Shown here one piece after another: positions 1 to 5,493 of a stretch of 5,493 nucleotides of DNA (within the stretch, counting starts at the first letter, position 1; every line of letters begins with the position of its first letter). The notes below the pieces were generated by a model. The model was not told where the DNA came from and did not search any database. It was given only the letters and a program-made list of their open reading frames with translations. This stretch comes from Betaproteobacteria bacterium (lineage in GTDB: Bacteria; Pseudomonadota; Gammaproteobacteria; Burkholderiales; Usitatibacteraceae), in contig PQAI01000273.1 of NCBI GenBank assembly GCA_003105245.1, positions 1-5,493 on the forward strand. Reading direction: 5' to 3'. The position numbers and the translations under genes are program-made.

Positions 1-736
1 TCTTCGGGCGCGCGAGGCCGAGGGCCGAGAGGGCGCGGATGTAGGCCCAGCCCAGGTCGAACTCGTACCACTGCACCGAGAACTTGGCCGAGGTCGGGAA
101 GGCGTGGTGGTTGTTGTGCAGCTCCTCGCCGCCGATCCAGGCCGCGACGGGCACGATGTTGGTGCTCGCGTCCTCGGTCTGGAACTTGCGGTAACCCCAG
201 AAGTGGCCGATGCCGTTGATGACGCCCGCGGCCCAGAAGGGGATCCAGGCCATCTGGACGCCCCACATGAGAAGTCCCGGCACGACGCCGAAAAGGGCGA
301 CGTTCGCGAGCAGCATCAGCACGATGCCCTTCTTGTGGCGCGGCGTGTAGATCGTGCGCTCGAGCCAGTCGTCGGGCGTGCCGTGCCCGTAGCGCCGGAT
401 CGTGTCGGGGTGGTGCGATTCCTTCACGTAGAGGAACACGCCGGCGAAGAGCACGCGGTTGATGCCGTAGACCTGCGGGCTGTGCGGGTCCTCGGCGGTC
501 TCGCACTTGGCGTGGTGCTTGCGGTGGATCGCGGCCCACTCCTTCGTGATCATCCCCGTGGTGAGCCACAGCCAGAAGCGGAAGAAGTGGCCGACGGCCG
601 GGTGCAGCTCGAGGGCCCGGTGCGCCTGGCAGCGGTGCAGGTAGAGCGTCACGCCCGCGATCGTGATCTGGACGAGGACGAGCAGGACGAGGAGCTTGCC
701 CCACCAGGAGAGATCGAGGAGGCCGTTCATCAGCAT
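1..736 (-). CDS. desA: Membrane fatty-acyl desaturase, DesA type (3' end cut by window edge)
   Basis: Integral-membrane di-iron desaturase that introduces a cis double bond (probably delta-9) into acyl chains of membrane lipids or acyl-CoA, so adjusting membrane fluidity. The frame is open from ATG 736 to the left edge, 245 codons with no stop. The family is usually about 390 residues, so roughly the last third lies outside. All three histidine boxes are visible: HRCQAH at residues 34-39, HRKHH at 71-75 and HNNHH at 207-211, the last inside EELHNNHHAFPTSAKF. The stretches FRFWLWLTTGM (53-62) and GTPDDWLER closely match Pseudomonas DesA as I remember it. Hydrophobic segments lie near 15-33 and 150-185. 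ATG 736 is chosen because AAAGG lies 9 nt upstream and the MxxNGLLDLS opening fits the family; ATG 730 is the alternative. It lies 63 nt after the mscS-like gene. Function is confident; the exact substrate is not. Confidence 0.93.
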   Translation of the reverse strand, partial: MLMNGLLDLSWWGKLLVLLVLVQITIAGVTLYLHRCQAHRALELHPAVGHFFRFWLWLTTGMITKEWAAIHRKHHAKCETAEDPHSPQVYGINRVLFAGVFLYVKESHHPDTIRRYGHGTPDDWLERTIYTPRHKKGIVLMLLANVALFGVVPGLLMWGVQMAWIPFWAAGVINGIGHFWGYRKFQTEDASTNIVPVAAWIGGEELHNNHHAFPTSAKFSVQWYEFDLGWAYIRALSALGLARPK

Positions 737-745
737 GGAGTCGCG

Positions 746-750
746 CCTTT
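746..750 (-). promoter_or_regulatory. Ribosome binding site of the desaturase
   Basis: AAAGG on the minus strand lies 9 nt before ATG 736. This spacing supports that start; the ATG at 730 would sit 15 nt away. It is only a partial match to the AGGAGG consensus. Confidence 0.5.
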
Positions 751-757
751 CGGGAAT

Positions 758-775
758 GCCCGCTCGTCGGCGGGC
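758..775 (-). other. GC-rich hairpin in the spacer before the desaturase
   Basis: GCCCGC (758-763) and GCGGGC (770-775) form a perfect 6-bp GC stem around a 6-nt loop. On the minus strand it follows the channel gene's stop codon and precedes the desaturase ribosome binding site by 7 nt. No T-run follows it in the direction of transcription, so it is not a standard intrinsic terminator. It could be a weak attenuator or leader structure, or a chance palindrome in GC-rich DNA. The inverted repeat is seen directly; any role is inference. Confidence 0.35.
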
Positions 776-796
776 TGGATGGATACCTGGGGGCGC

Positions 797-802
797 ATTC
801 TA
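797..802 (-). promoter_or_regulatory. Possible -10 element for the desaturase (TAGAAT)
   Basis: TAGAAT on the minus strand differs from TATAAT at one base, and its first three bases are the TAG stop of the channel gene. Transcription would begin near 790, giving a leader of about 54 nt that contains the hairpin at 758-775. At 17-nt spacing the -35 position reads TCGGGT, a poor match to TTGACA. An AT-rich hexamer stands out in DNA this GC-rich, but without a good -35 it remains tentative. Confidence 0.3.
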
Positions 803-2068
803 TCCCACGCCGCCCCGCGACCCGAGCAGGCGCACTTCGCGCTGCGGGAACGGGATCTCGATGCCCTCGGCGCGGAAGGTCTCGAGGGCCTCCTTGAGGA
901 TGGCGCCGCGAAGCGCCGCCTGGCCCTGGTCGGGGTCGGCGATCCAGGCGCCGAGCTCGATGTCGATGCCGTTGTCGCCCAGGTTCACGATGAAGCAGCC
1001 GGGAGCGGGGTCGGCCAGCACGCGCGGCTGGCGCCGCGCGATGTCCAGCAGGAGGGCGAACACGCGGTCCACGTCCGAGCCGTAGCCCACCGAGACCTTC
1101 ACCTTCACGAGGACCTTGCGGTCCGTGTAGGAGTGGTTGGTGACGGCCTGGGTGATGAGCGTCTCGTTGGGGATGATCGACTCGGTGCCGTCGAGGCTGC
1201 GGATCACGGTGTAGCGCGAGGCGATCTCCTTCACGACCCCGTGCCGCGTGTCGACCGTCACCAGGTCGCCGATGCGCACGGAGCGGTCGAGCAGGATGAT
1301 GTAGCCGCTCACGTAGTTGCTGGCGATCTTCTGCAGCCCGAAGCCCAGGCCCACGCCGAGGGCGCCGCCGAAGAGCGACAGCGCCGTCACGTCGATGCCC
1401 ACGATCGGCAGCGCCACGAGGATCGCGAGGAAGAAGGCGACCGCGCGCACGAGCTTGGCCAGCACCACGCGGGTGGAGACCTCGATGCGCTCGGCGGCGA
1501 GGATCTGGCCCTCGATGAGGTTGGCGAGCCACATCGAGATGGCGAGTGCCACGGCCACGGAGGCGAGCCCCTGCGCGACGAGGAGCAGCGAGATCCGCTG
1601 CTTGCCGGCCATGAACGAGACCGAGTCGAGCGCCTCCCAGACCTCCGGCAGGATGCCAGTGAGGTGCAGGGCCACGCCCAGCCACATGGCGATCGCGATG
1701 GTGCGCTCGGAGCCGCGCAGCAGCGCGCCCTCCGGCAGCACCTTGCGCAGCACGTACACCGCGAAGCGGATGACGGCGAAGGCGACGAGGAGCGTGATCG
1801 CCAGGTCGATGAATGGCGTCGGGATCCACTTGCGCGCGAGGAAGCGCGCGCCCCAGATGATCCCGAGGGCGGCGAGCGGGAAGGCGACGCGGTCGAACCC
1901 GCCCTTGCCGAAGGCCCAGCGGCCCTTCGCGTCCACGCGCCTGCGCAGCGCGCCGCCCGCGAGCCAGCCCGCAACCAGGCCGGCGGCCACGATGGCGGCC
2001 TGCGCGAGCCCGCGGCCCGAGCCCGCCTGCGTCATCAGGGCCTCGATGGTGCTTTCGAGCGGTGTCAT
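800..2068 (-). CDS. MscS-family mechanosensitive ion channel
   Basis: Inner-membrane channel that opens under membrane tension and releases solutes during hypo-osmotic shock. From ATG 2068 it is 422 residues, longer than E. coli MscS (286), the extra being N-terminal membrane helices. Hydrophobic segments lie near 24-41, 61-78, 85-107, 123-140, 159-184 and 205-225. They are followed by the Gly/Ala-rich pore helix at about 226-260, containing the family signature GVGLGFGLQKIASNYVSGY. After it come the beta domain (RIGDLVTVDTRHGVVKEI, 265-282; IIPNETL, 298-304) and an alpha/beta domain ending in GIEIPFPQREVRLLG, typical of the cytoplasmic cage. ATG 2068 lacks a clear ribosome binding site. Alternatives are GTG 2122, which would overlap the preceding gene, and ATG 2035, which has GAGG 5 nt upstream. 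It lies 34 nt after the nuclease-like gene. Family is certain; start is not. Confidence 0.94.
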   Translation of the reverse strand: MTPLESTIEALMTQAGSGRGLAQAAIVAAGLVAGWLAGGALRRRVDAKGRWAFGKGGFDRVAFPLAALGIIWGARFLARKWIPTPFIDLAITLLVAFAVIRFAVYVLRKVLPEGALLRGSERTIAIAMWLGVALHLTGILPEVWEALDSVSFMAGKQRISLLLVAQGLASVAVALAISMWLANLIEGQILAAERIEVSTRVVLAKLVRAVAFFLAILVALPIVGIDVTALSLFGGALGVGLGFGLQKIASNYVSGYIILLDRSVRIGDLVTVDTRHGVVKEIASRYTVIRSLDGTESIIPNETLITQAVTNHSYTDRKVLVKVKVSVGYGSDVDRVFALLLDIARRQPRVLADPAPGCFIVNLGDNGIDIELGAWIADPDQGQAALRGAILKEALETFRAEGIEIPFPQREVRLLGSRGGVG

Positions 2069-2102
2069 GGTCGGGGAACGCGCCGGCGATCGGTAGTGCG
2101 CG

Positions 2103-2642
2103 TCATTGTAACCGCGAGGCACGCTCGCGATGGCGCTCGAAGTCGCGCGCGAAGCGCCGCGCCACCTCCGGGCTGCCCGAGATCACCACGACGTTCTCCG
2201 CGTTCTTCTCCTGCGCGGACCGGGTGAAGTTGAAGCTGCCGGTGACGACCACCGGCGAGGACGTTCCGGCGTCGACGAGGACCACCTTGTTGTGGAAGGC
2301 GGCGTAGTCCGAGGCGAGCCAGACGCGCGCGCCGGCGCGCGCGAGGCCCGCGAGCACCGGAAGCCCGCCCGCCTCGTGCTGCTTCGCGTCGCCCACGATC
2401 TCGACCGTCACGCCCCTGCGGGCCGCGCGGGCGAGCGCGGCCGCGACGCCGCGGTGGGTGAAGAGGTAGGCCTGCACCTGCACGCTGTGCCTCGCCGCGC
2501 CGATCCGCCCGGCGATCACCGCGGCCACGTCGTCGCCGGGCGTGAAGTACGCCTGCACGCGGGTCGCGGCACCCGGCGAGGGTTGCGCCGCCAGGGCCGC
2601 GGCAGCCAGGCCGCAGGCGAGGGCGGCGAGCAAGCGCCTCAC
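2103..2642 (-). CDS. Secreted phospholipase-D-superfamily protein, Nuc-like (single HKD)
   Basis: Predicted periplasmic phosphodiesterase of the PLD superfamily, 179 residues. This is close in size to the Salmonella endonuclease Nuc (about 177), which uses one HKD motif per subunit and acts as a dimer. The N-terminus MRRLLAALACGLAAAALA is a typical Sec signal with an ALA cleavage site after residue 18. The catalytic HxKx4D motif is HNKVVLVD at 117-124, with H117, K119 and D124 all present. It is followed by the supporting GSFNFT (135-140) and KNAENVVVI (146-154). GTG 2642 is chosen because it overlaps the methyltransferase stop in GTGA, giving a signal peptide immediately. The frame stays open upstream to 2990, but that part lies inside the methyltransferase gene. 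No clear ribosome binding site is visible, so translation is probably coupled. The family is firm; whether it cuts DNA, RNA or phospholipid cannot be read from sequence. Confidence 0.9.
   Translation of the reverse strand: MRRLLAALACGLAAAALAAQPSPGAATRVQAYFTPGDDVAAVIAGRIGAARHSVQVQAYLFTHRGVAAALARAARRGVTVEIVGDAKQHEAGGLPVLAGLARAGARVWLASDYAAFHNKVVLVDAGTSSPVVVTGSFNFTRSAQEKNAENVVVISGSPEVARRFARDFERHRERASRLQ
2105..2110 (-). promoter_or_regulatory. Possible -10 element for the channel gene (TACAAT)
   Basis: TACAAT on the minus strand is one base from TATAAT. It overlaps the last codons and TGA stop of the upstream nuclease-like gene. Transcription would start near 2098, about 30 nt before ATG 2068. 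The -35 position at 17-nt spacing (CCATCG) is a poor match. If real, the ATG 2068 start is favoured over GTG 2122, which would lie upstream of the transcript start. Confidence 0.3.
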
Positions 2643-3904
2643 GCGGCGCGCTGCAGCACCGCGGCGAAGAAGCCGTCGGTGTCGTGGAGGTGCGGCAGCA
2701 GCCTCAGGTAGCGCTCGCAACCGGGAATGGAGATCCCCTGGCGCGCGAGCACCTCCGAGCAGGGCACGAGCGTGAACCCGGGATGCGCCGCGAGGAAGCG
2801 CTCGACGATGGCCTCGTTCTCCTCCTCGAGCAGGCTGCAGGTGCCGTAGACGAGGCGCCCGCCGGGCTTCAGGAGGGCGGCGGCGGCCTCGAGGATGGCG
2901 GATTGCTTCGCGTTGAGCTCCGCCAGCCCCTCTTCCGTCTGGCGCGACTTGAGGTCGGGATTGCGCCGCAGCGTGCCCAGGCCCGTGCACGGCGCGTCGA
3001 CCAGCACCCGGTCCACCTTGCCGCGCAGGCGCTTCACCTTGGCGTCGTTCTCGCCGGCGATGCGCTGCGGGTGCACGTTCGACAGCCCCGAGCGGCGCAG
3101 CCTCGGCGTGAGGTTCGCGAGGCGCTTGTCGGAGACGTCGTAGGCGTAGAGGCGGCCGTGCGATCCCATGGCCGCGCCCAGCTGCAGCGTCTTGCCGCCG
3201 GCGCCGGCGCAGAAATCCACCACCATGTCGGTGCGCCGGGGCTCCACCAGCAGGCCCAGGATCTGGCTGCCCTCGTCCTGCACCTCGACCGCGCCGTCGA
3301 GGAACATCGGGTGCCTGTTGAGCGCGATCTTGTCCTTCACGCGCACGCCGATCGGCGAGAAGCGCGTGGGCGCTCCGGGCGTGCCGTCGGCCTCGAGGCG
3401 CTCGAGCACGGCCTCGCGCGGCGCCTTCAGCGTGTTCACGCGCAGGTCGAGCGGGGCCGGATGCTGCAGGCTCCTAGCGAGCGCCAGGATCTCGGCGTCG
3501 GATTGGCGCTGGCGCAGGCGCCGGATCACCCAGTCGGGCAGGTCGGCGCGCACCTCGAAGGGCAGGGCGTCGGTGTCCACGGCCTTGAGCTGCGCGAGCC
3601 AGTTGCGCTCCGAGCTCTTGAGGAGCGACTCGAGCTGCCCGATGCCGAACCCCTGCAGCTTCACGAGGGAGGCCAGCGCCAGCTCGCGCGGGGTCGCGGA
3701 AGGCGTCAGCGTCTCGAGAAGGCGGCGCCGGCGCAGCACCGAGTACACGGTGTCGGCCACGAGCGCGCGGTCGCGGCTGCCGAGCGTTCGGTGCTCCCGG
3801 AAATAGTGCTTGAGTGTCGCGTCGGCGGGGCTTCGCGCCGGAAGCACCACGGCGAGGGCGTGCACGACGGCCTCGAGCTGCCCGCGCGTGAGGGTGGTCG
3901 ACAT
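2639..3904 (-). CDS. RsmB/NOP-family RNA (cytosine-5) methyltransferase
   Basis: SAM-dependent enzyme that methylates C5 of a cytosine in RNA, probably rRNA; 421 residues, against 429 for E. coli RsmB. The N-terminal 140 or so residues are helical and only loosely resemble the NusB-like domain of RsmB. The region at about 150-220 (APLDLRVNTLK, VQDEGSQ) matches the linker of this family. The catalytic core contains the SAM-binding loop DFCAGAGGK (230-238), the acidic ribose-binding D256, motif IV DAPCTGLG (303-310, C306) and motif VI GTCSLLEEE (354-362, nucleophile C356). The C-terminus HDTDGFFAAVLQR is classic. ATG 3904 is supported by GAAGG 7 nt upstream. It overlaps the preceding stop by 1 nt (TGATG) and the next gene by 4 nt. 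It may be a paralogue distinct from the RsmB normally linked to fmt, so the target base is uncertain and no symbol is given. Confidence 0.93.
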   Translation of the reverse strand: MSTTLTRGQLEAVVHALAVVLPARSPADATLKHYFREHRTLGSRDRALVADTVYSVLRRRRLLETLTPSATPRELALASLVKLQGFGIGQLESLLKSSERNWLAQLKAVDTDALPFEVRADLPDWVIRRLRQRQSDAEILALARSLQHPAPLDLRVNTLKAPREAVLERLEADGTPGAPTRFSPIGVRVKDKIALNRHPMFLDGAVEVQDEGSQILGLLVEPRRTDMVVDFCAGAGGKTLQLGAAMGSHGRLYAYDVSDKRLANLTPRLRRSGLSNVHPQRIAGENDAKVKRLRGKVDRVLVDAPCTGLGTLRRNPDLKSRQTEEGLAELNAKQSAILEAAAALLKPGGRLVYGTCSLLEEENEAIVERFLAAHPGFTLVPCSEVLARQGISIPGCERYLRLLPHLHDTDGFFAAVLQRAA

Positions 3905-4941
3905 CAGCGCACCTTCACCGAAGTGGCGGTCTGCTCGACCACGAGGCGGTTGCGCGCGACGGGATAGCGCAGCTTCACCGGGAGGTAGAACTGGTCCGCG
4001 CCCAGCCAGACGTCGACCGTCTCCTCGGGCTTCTCGCCCGTGTGGCGCAGGTGCAGCGTGCGCGCGCGCCCGAAGGGCAGCTCGATCTCCTCCCGGCCCA
4101 GCACCTGCAGCCGGTATTCGTAGAGCCGCCGCTGCGTGAAGACGCGAAGCGTCATCGCGTCGCCCGAGGGCGGCATGTGCGCGAGCTGGAAGATCATCGA
4201 GAGCCAGTCCACCGTCGAGTCGTTGAGCGGCGCGGTGCGCACGGCGTCACCTCGGCGAAATTCCACCTGGTGCGCGTTCCAGTCGAACCGGAGACCCTCC
4301 TCGGGCGTGTCGCCGCGGCGTTCCGTGAAGCGGTCCGGGCGCAGCCCCTCGGCCGTGACGCGCCCGCTCGAGGACTGGTCGATGCGTCCCTCGAGGAAGA
4401 GCGTGAAGAAGCCCACCGCCTGGGCCGAGCCGGTGATCTCGTAGCGGTCCCCGTCGCGCGTCCACGTGTACTCGGCCTCGCCATCGGCGAAGGAAGAGGT
4501 GAGCGAGTAGGCGATCGTCACGTCGGCGGGCAGCGCATCCGGCCGGAAGGGCGGCAGCTCCGGCGCGGCCGGAGGTACCGCGGGCCAGGCGATCGCGACC
4601 TTGTCCTCCAGGAGCGGTTCCGCCTGCGCCGGCGGCGCTTCCTCGGAGGGCAGGGGGAAGGCGACCTCCTCGGCGCCCAGCGGCAGGAAGGCCACGGCCT
4701 CGCCCGGGCGGGGCTCGGCCTTGCGCGGGCGCGGGCGGGGCTTCGGGGCGGGCGGCGCGGCAGGGGCGGGCTCCGCGGCCGGCACGGGCGCGAGCACGGC
4801 CTCGTAGGACGGGGCCTCCAGGCTCACCTCGCCTTCCGGAACGCGGTAGCCCACCAGCACGCCCGCGTGCAGCGCGGCCGAGGCGGCCAGCGCCACGGCG
4901 GCGGCGCGCCAGGCGTGCGGAACGGGGCGGAGGAGGTCCAC
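3904..4941 (-). CDS. DUF3108 protein with TonB-like membrane anchor and proline-rich linker
   Basis: Envelope protein of unknown function, 345 residues from GTG 4941. Residues 10-32 form one membrane segment (AWRAAAVALAASAALHAGVL and on), which contains S21 and H25 in SxxxH spacing, as in the TonB anchor. Residues 52-80 are Pro/Ala/Lys/Arg-rich with KPRPRPRK, and a further flexible stretch reaches about 134. The DUF3108 domain fills 135-345. It has GFFTLFLEGRI, LNDSTVDWLSMIFQLAHMP, and the terminal WLGADQFYLPVKLRYP followed by VVEQTATSVKVR. The domain should face the periplasm. GTG 4941 is chosen because it lies 2 nt after the upstream stop with AGGA 10 nt before it. The open frame extends to 5046, but that part is inside the neighbouring gene. 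Its last base is shared with the methyltransferase start. Family assignment is firm; the TonB comparison covers only the N-terminus and implies no TonB function. Confidence 0.85.
   Translation of the reverse strand: MDLLRPVPHAWRAAAVALAASAALHAGVLVGYRVPEGEVSLEAPSYEAVLAPVPAAEPAPAAPPAPKPRPRPRKAEPRPGEAVAFLPLGAEEVAFPLPSEEAPPAQAEPLLEDKVAIAWPAVPPAAPELPPFRPDALPADVTIAYSLTSSFADGEAEYTWTRDGDRYEITGSAQAVGFFTLFLEGRIDQSSSGRVTAEGLRPDRFTERRGDTPEEGLRFDWNAHQVEFRRGDAVRTAPLNDSTVDWLSMIFQLAHMPPSGDAMTLRVFTQRRLYEYRLQVLGREEIELPFGRARTLHLRHTGEKPEETVDVWLGADQFYLPVKLRYPVARNRLVVEQTATSVKVR
3912..3916 (-). promoter_or_regulatory. Ribosome binding site of the RNA methyltransferase
   Basis: GAAGG on the minus strand sits 7 nt before ATG 3904, inside the end of the upstream DUF3108 gene. 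It supports ATG 3904 together with TGATG stop-start coupling. Confidence 0.6.
4702..4788 (-). repeat. Low-complexity proline/alanine/arginine-coding tract
   Basis: This stretch encodes residues 52-80 of the second DUF3108 protein and is nearly pure G and C, with runs of CCG, GCC and CGC codons and the alternating KPRPRPR motif. It probably forms an extended linker between the membrane anchor and the periplasmic domain. Such tracts change length easily between strains. Confidence 0.6.
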
Positions 4942-4943
4942 GG

Positions 4944-5493
4944 CTAGCGCGTCCTGAGGCTCACGATCGTCTGCTCGAGCTTCAGGCCCTTCGTGTCCTC
5001 GAACACCACGCGCACCGGCAGGTTGAAGCGGTCGCGCGCCAGCCACAACTGGGCGCGGTTCTCCTTCTCGCTATCGACGACGCGCTCGTAGTGGGCCGTC
5101 TCGAAATCCCCGGCCGGCGTCGCGAGGCGCGGCTCGTCCACCTTGCGGTAGGTGTAGAAGTCCACCTTGCGCCCGTTGGACATCGGCAGGCGCACGCGCT
5201 CGGCCGTGGCCGGGAGGTTCATGAACTGGTACATCACCGACAGGCGGTCCTGCGTGCCGGGGGGCAGGGGATGCACGGAGTCCTCGCCGCGGTACGAGGA
5301 GCGCATCTGCGACTTCTCCCAGTCGAACGCGGCCGAGATGTCGCGGCTCGCGTCGCCGGCGCGGCGCTGCTCGAAGCGCAGCGGCTCCAGCCCCTTCGGC
5401 CCGAACCTCCCCTCGCTCTCGATGACGACCGTGTCGTCGCGGAAGAGCCTGAACACGCCCTCGGCGCGGGTGGTGCTCTCGATCCGGTAGGTC
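4944..5493 (-). CDS. DUF3108 protein (5' end cut by window edge)
   Basis: The frame is open from the right edge to TAG at 4946-4944, giving 182 visible residues; the true start, and probably a signal peptide, lie outside. The GTG at 5456 is internal, because the preceding codons (TYRIESTTRAEGVFRLF) already match the start of the DUF3108 fold. Conserved family features include GRFGPKGLEPLRFEQRR, GTQDRLSVMYQFMNLP, and the terminal WLARDRFNLPVRVVFEDTKG followed by LEQTIVSLRTR. These align with the same positions of the downstream neighbour, so the two are tandem paralogues about 2 nt apart. No catalytic residues are evident. The family's biochemical role is unknown to me; a periplasmic location is inferred from the family. 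Confidence 0.85.
   Translation of the reverse strand, partial: TYRIESTTRAEGVFRLFRDDTVVIESEGRFGPKGLEPLRFEQRRAGDASRDISAAFDWEKSQMRSSYRGEDSVHPLPPGTQDRLSVMYQFMNLPATAERVRLPMSNGRKVDFYTYRKVDEPRLATPAGDFETAHYERVVDSEKENRAQLWLARDRFNLPVRVVFEDTKGLKLEQTIVSLRTR
4952..4955 (-). promoter_or_regulatory. Ribosome binding site that decides the GTG start of the second DUF3108 gene
   Basis: AGGA on the minus strand lies 10 nt before GTG 4941, within the last codons of the upstream gene. It favours this non-ATG start over the ATG-containing frame extension further upstream. Confidence 0.5.

Larger units (their letters stand above)
2103..5493 (-). other. Probable four-gene operon (DUF3108, DUF3108, RNA methyltransferase, Nuc-like)
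   Basis: Four consecutive same-strand genes are joined by a 2-nt gap at 4942-4943, a 1-nt overlap at 3904 and a 4-nt overlap at 2639-2642. Such spacing leaves no room for internal terminators and implies one transcript with coupled translation. The promoter is upstream of the window. The channel and desaturase genes may be further members through readthrough, since no intrinsic terminator separates them. Confidence 0.75.

Noticed and set aside
2069..2102. Possible terminator between the nuclease-like and channel genes
   Set aside because: The spacer has short palindromes (CGATCG, GCCGGC) and a 5-bp CGCGC/GCGCG pairing with a long loop, but no T-run, so it is not a convincing intrinsic terminator.
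104..2227. 707-codon plus-strand open frame
   Set aside because: It runs antisense through the desaturase, the channel gene and the end of the nuclease-like gene, all of which have clear family motifs. The translation is a low-complexity mix of D, E, R, H, V and A, typical of antisense frames in high-GC DNA.
2643..2990. N-terminal extension of the nuclease-like protein to residue 295
   Set aside because: The extension lies wholly inside the methyltransferase gene and is Arg/Ala-rich, whereas the GTG at 2642 gives a signal peptide at once.
2684..3967. 427-codon plus-strand open frame
   Set aside because: It is antisense to the RNA methyltransferase, with the same biased composition and no recognisable domain.
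4042..4947. 301-codon plus-strand open frame
   Set aside because: It is antisense to the second DUF3108 gene, is Arg/Gly-rich and shows no motif.
4942..5046. N-terminal extension of the second DUF3108 protein
   Set aside because: It overlaps the conserved C-terminus of the upstream DUF3108 gene in another frame. GTG 4941 has a ribosome binding site and tight spacing.

Overview
The window is GC-rich with strong G/C bias at third codon positions, and every supportable gene reads on the minus strand. The proteins look proteobacterial. The desaturase closely resembles Pseudomonas-type DesA, and the tandem DUF3108 proteins beside an RsmB/NOP-family methyltransferase suggest a betaproteobacterium (Burkholderiales or a neighbouring order). 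That placement is inferred from memory of protein families, not from a search. I see no tRNA, rRNA, CRISPR array, transposase, integrase, phage gene or attachment site, so this reads as ordinary chromosomal core sequence.

Layout in the direction of transcription, right to left. (1) 5493-4944: a DUF3108 protein that runs off the right edge. (2) 4941-3904: a second DUF3108 protein with an N-terminal membrane segment and a proline-rich, TonB-like linker. (3) 3904-2639: an RsmB/NOP-family RNA m5C methyltransferase. (4) 2642-2103: a small secreted phospholipase-D-superfamily (Nuc-like) protein. (5) 2068-800: an MscS-family mechanosensitive channel. (6) 736-1: a membrane fatty-acyl desaturase of the DesA type that runs off the left edge.

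Genes 1-4 are packed with a 2-nt gap, a 1-nt overlap (TGATG) and a 4-nt overlap (GTGA). They are almost certainly one operon with coupled translation. The channel follows after 34 nt and the desaturase after another 63 nt. Each of these two short spacers has a -10-like hexamer overlapping the preceding stop codon, so each gene may have its own promoter as well as readthrough. The spacer before the desaturase also holds a 6-bp GC hairpin.

The cell-envelope theme is clear: two predicted envelope proteins, a secreted HKD enzyme, a channel that relieves osmotic pressure and an enzyme that adjusts membrane fluidity. The RNA methyltransferase is the odd one out. I found no convincing unknown system. 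The points most worth a second look are the DUF3108 pair (one with a TonB-like N-terminus) and the coupling of an RNA methyltransferase to a secreted nuclease-like protein. The long open frames on the plus strand are high-GC antisense shadows.
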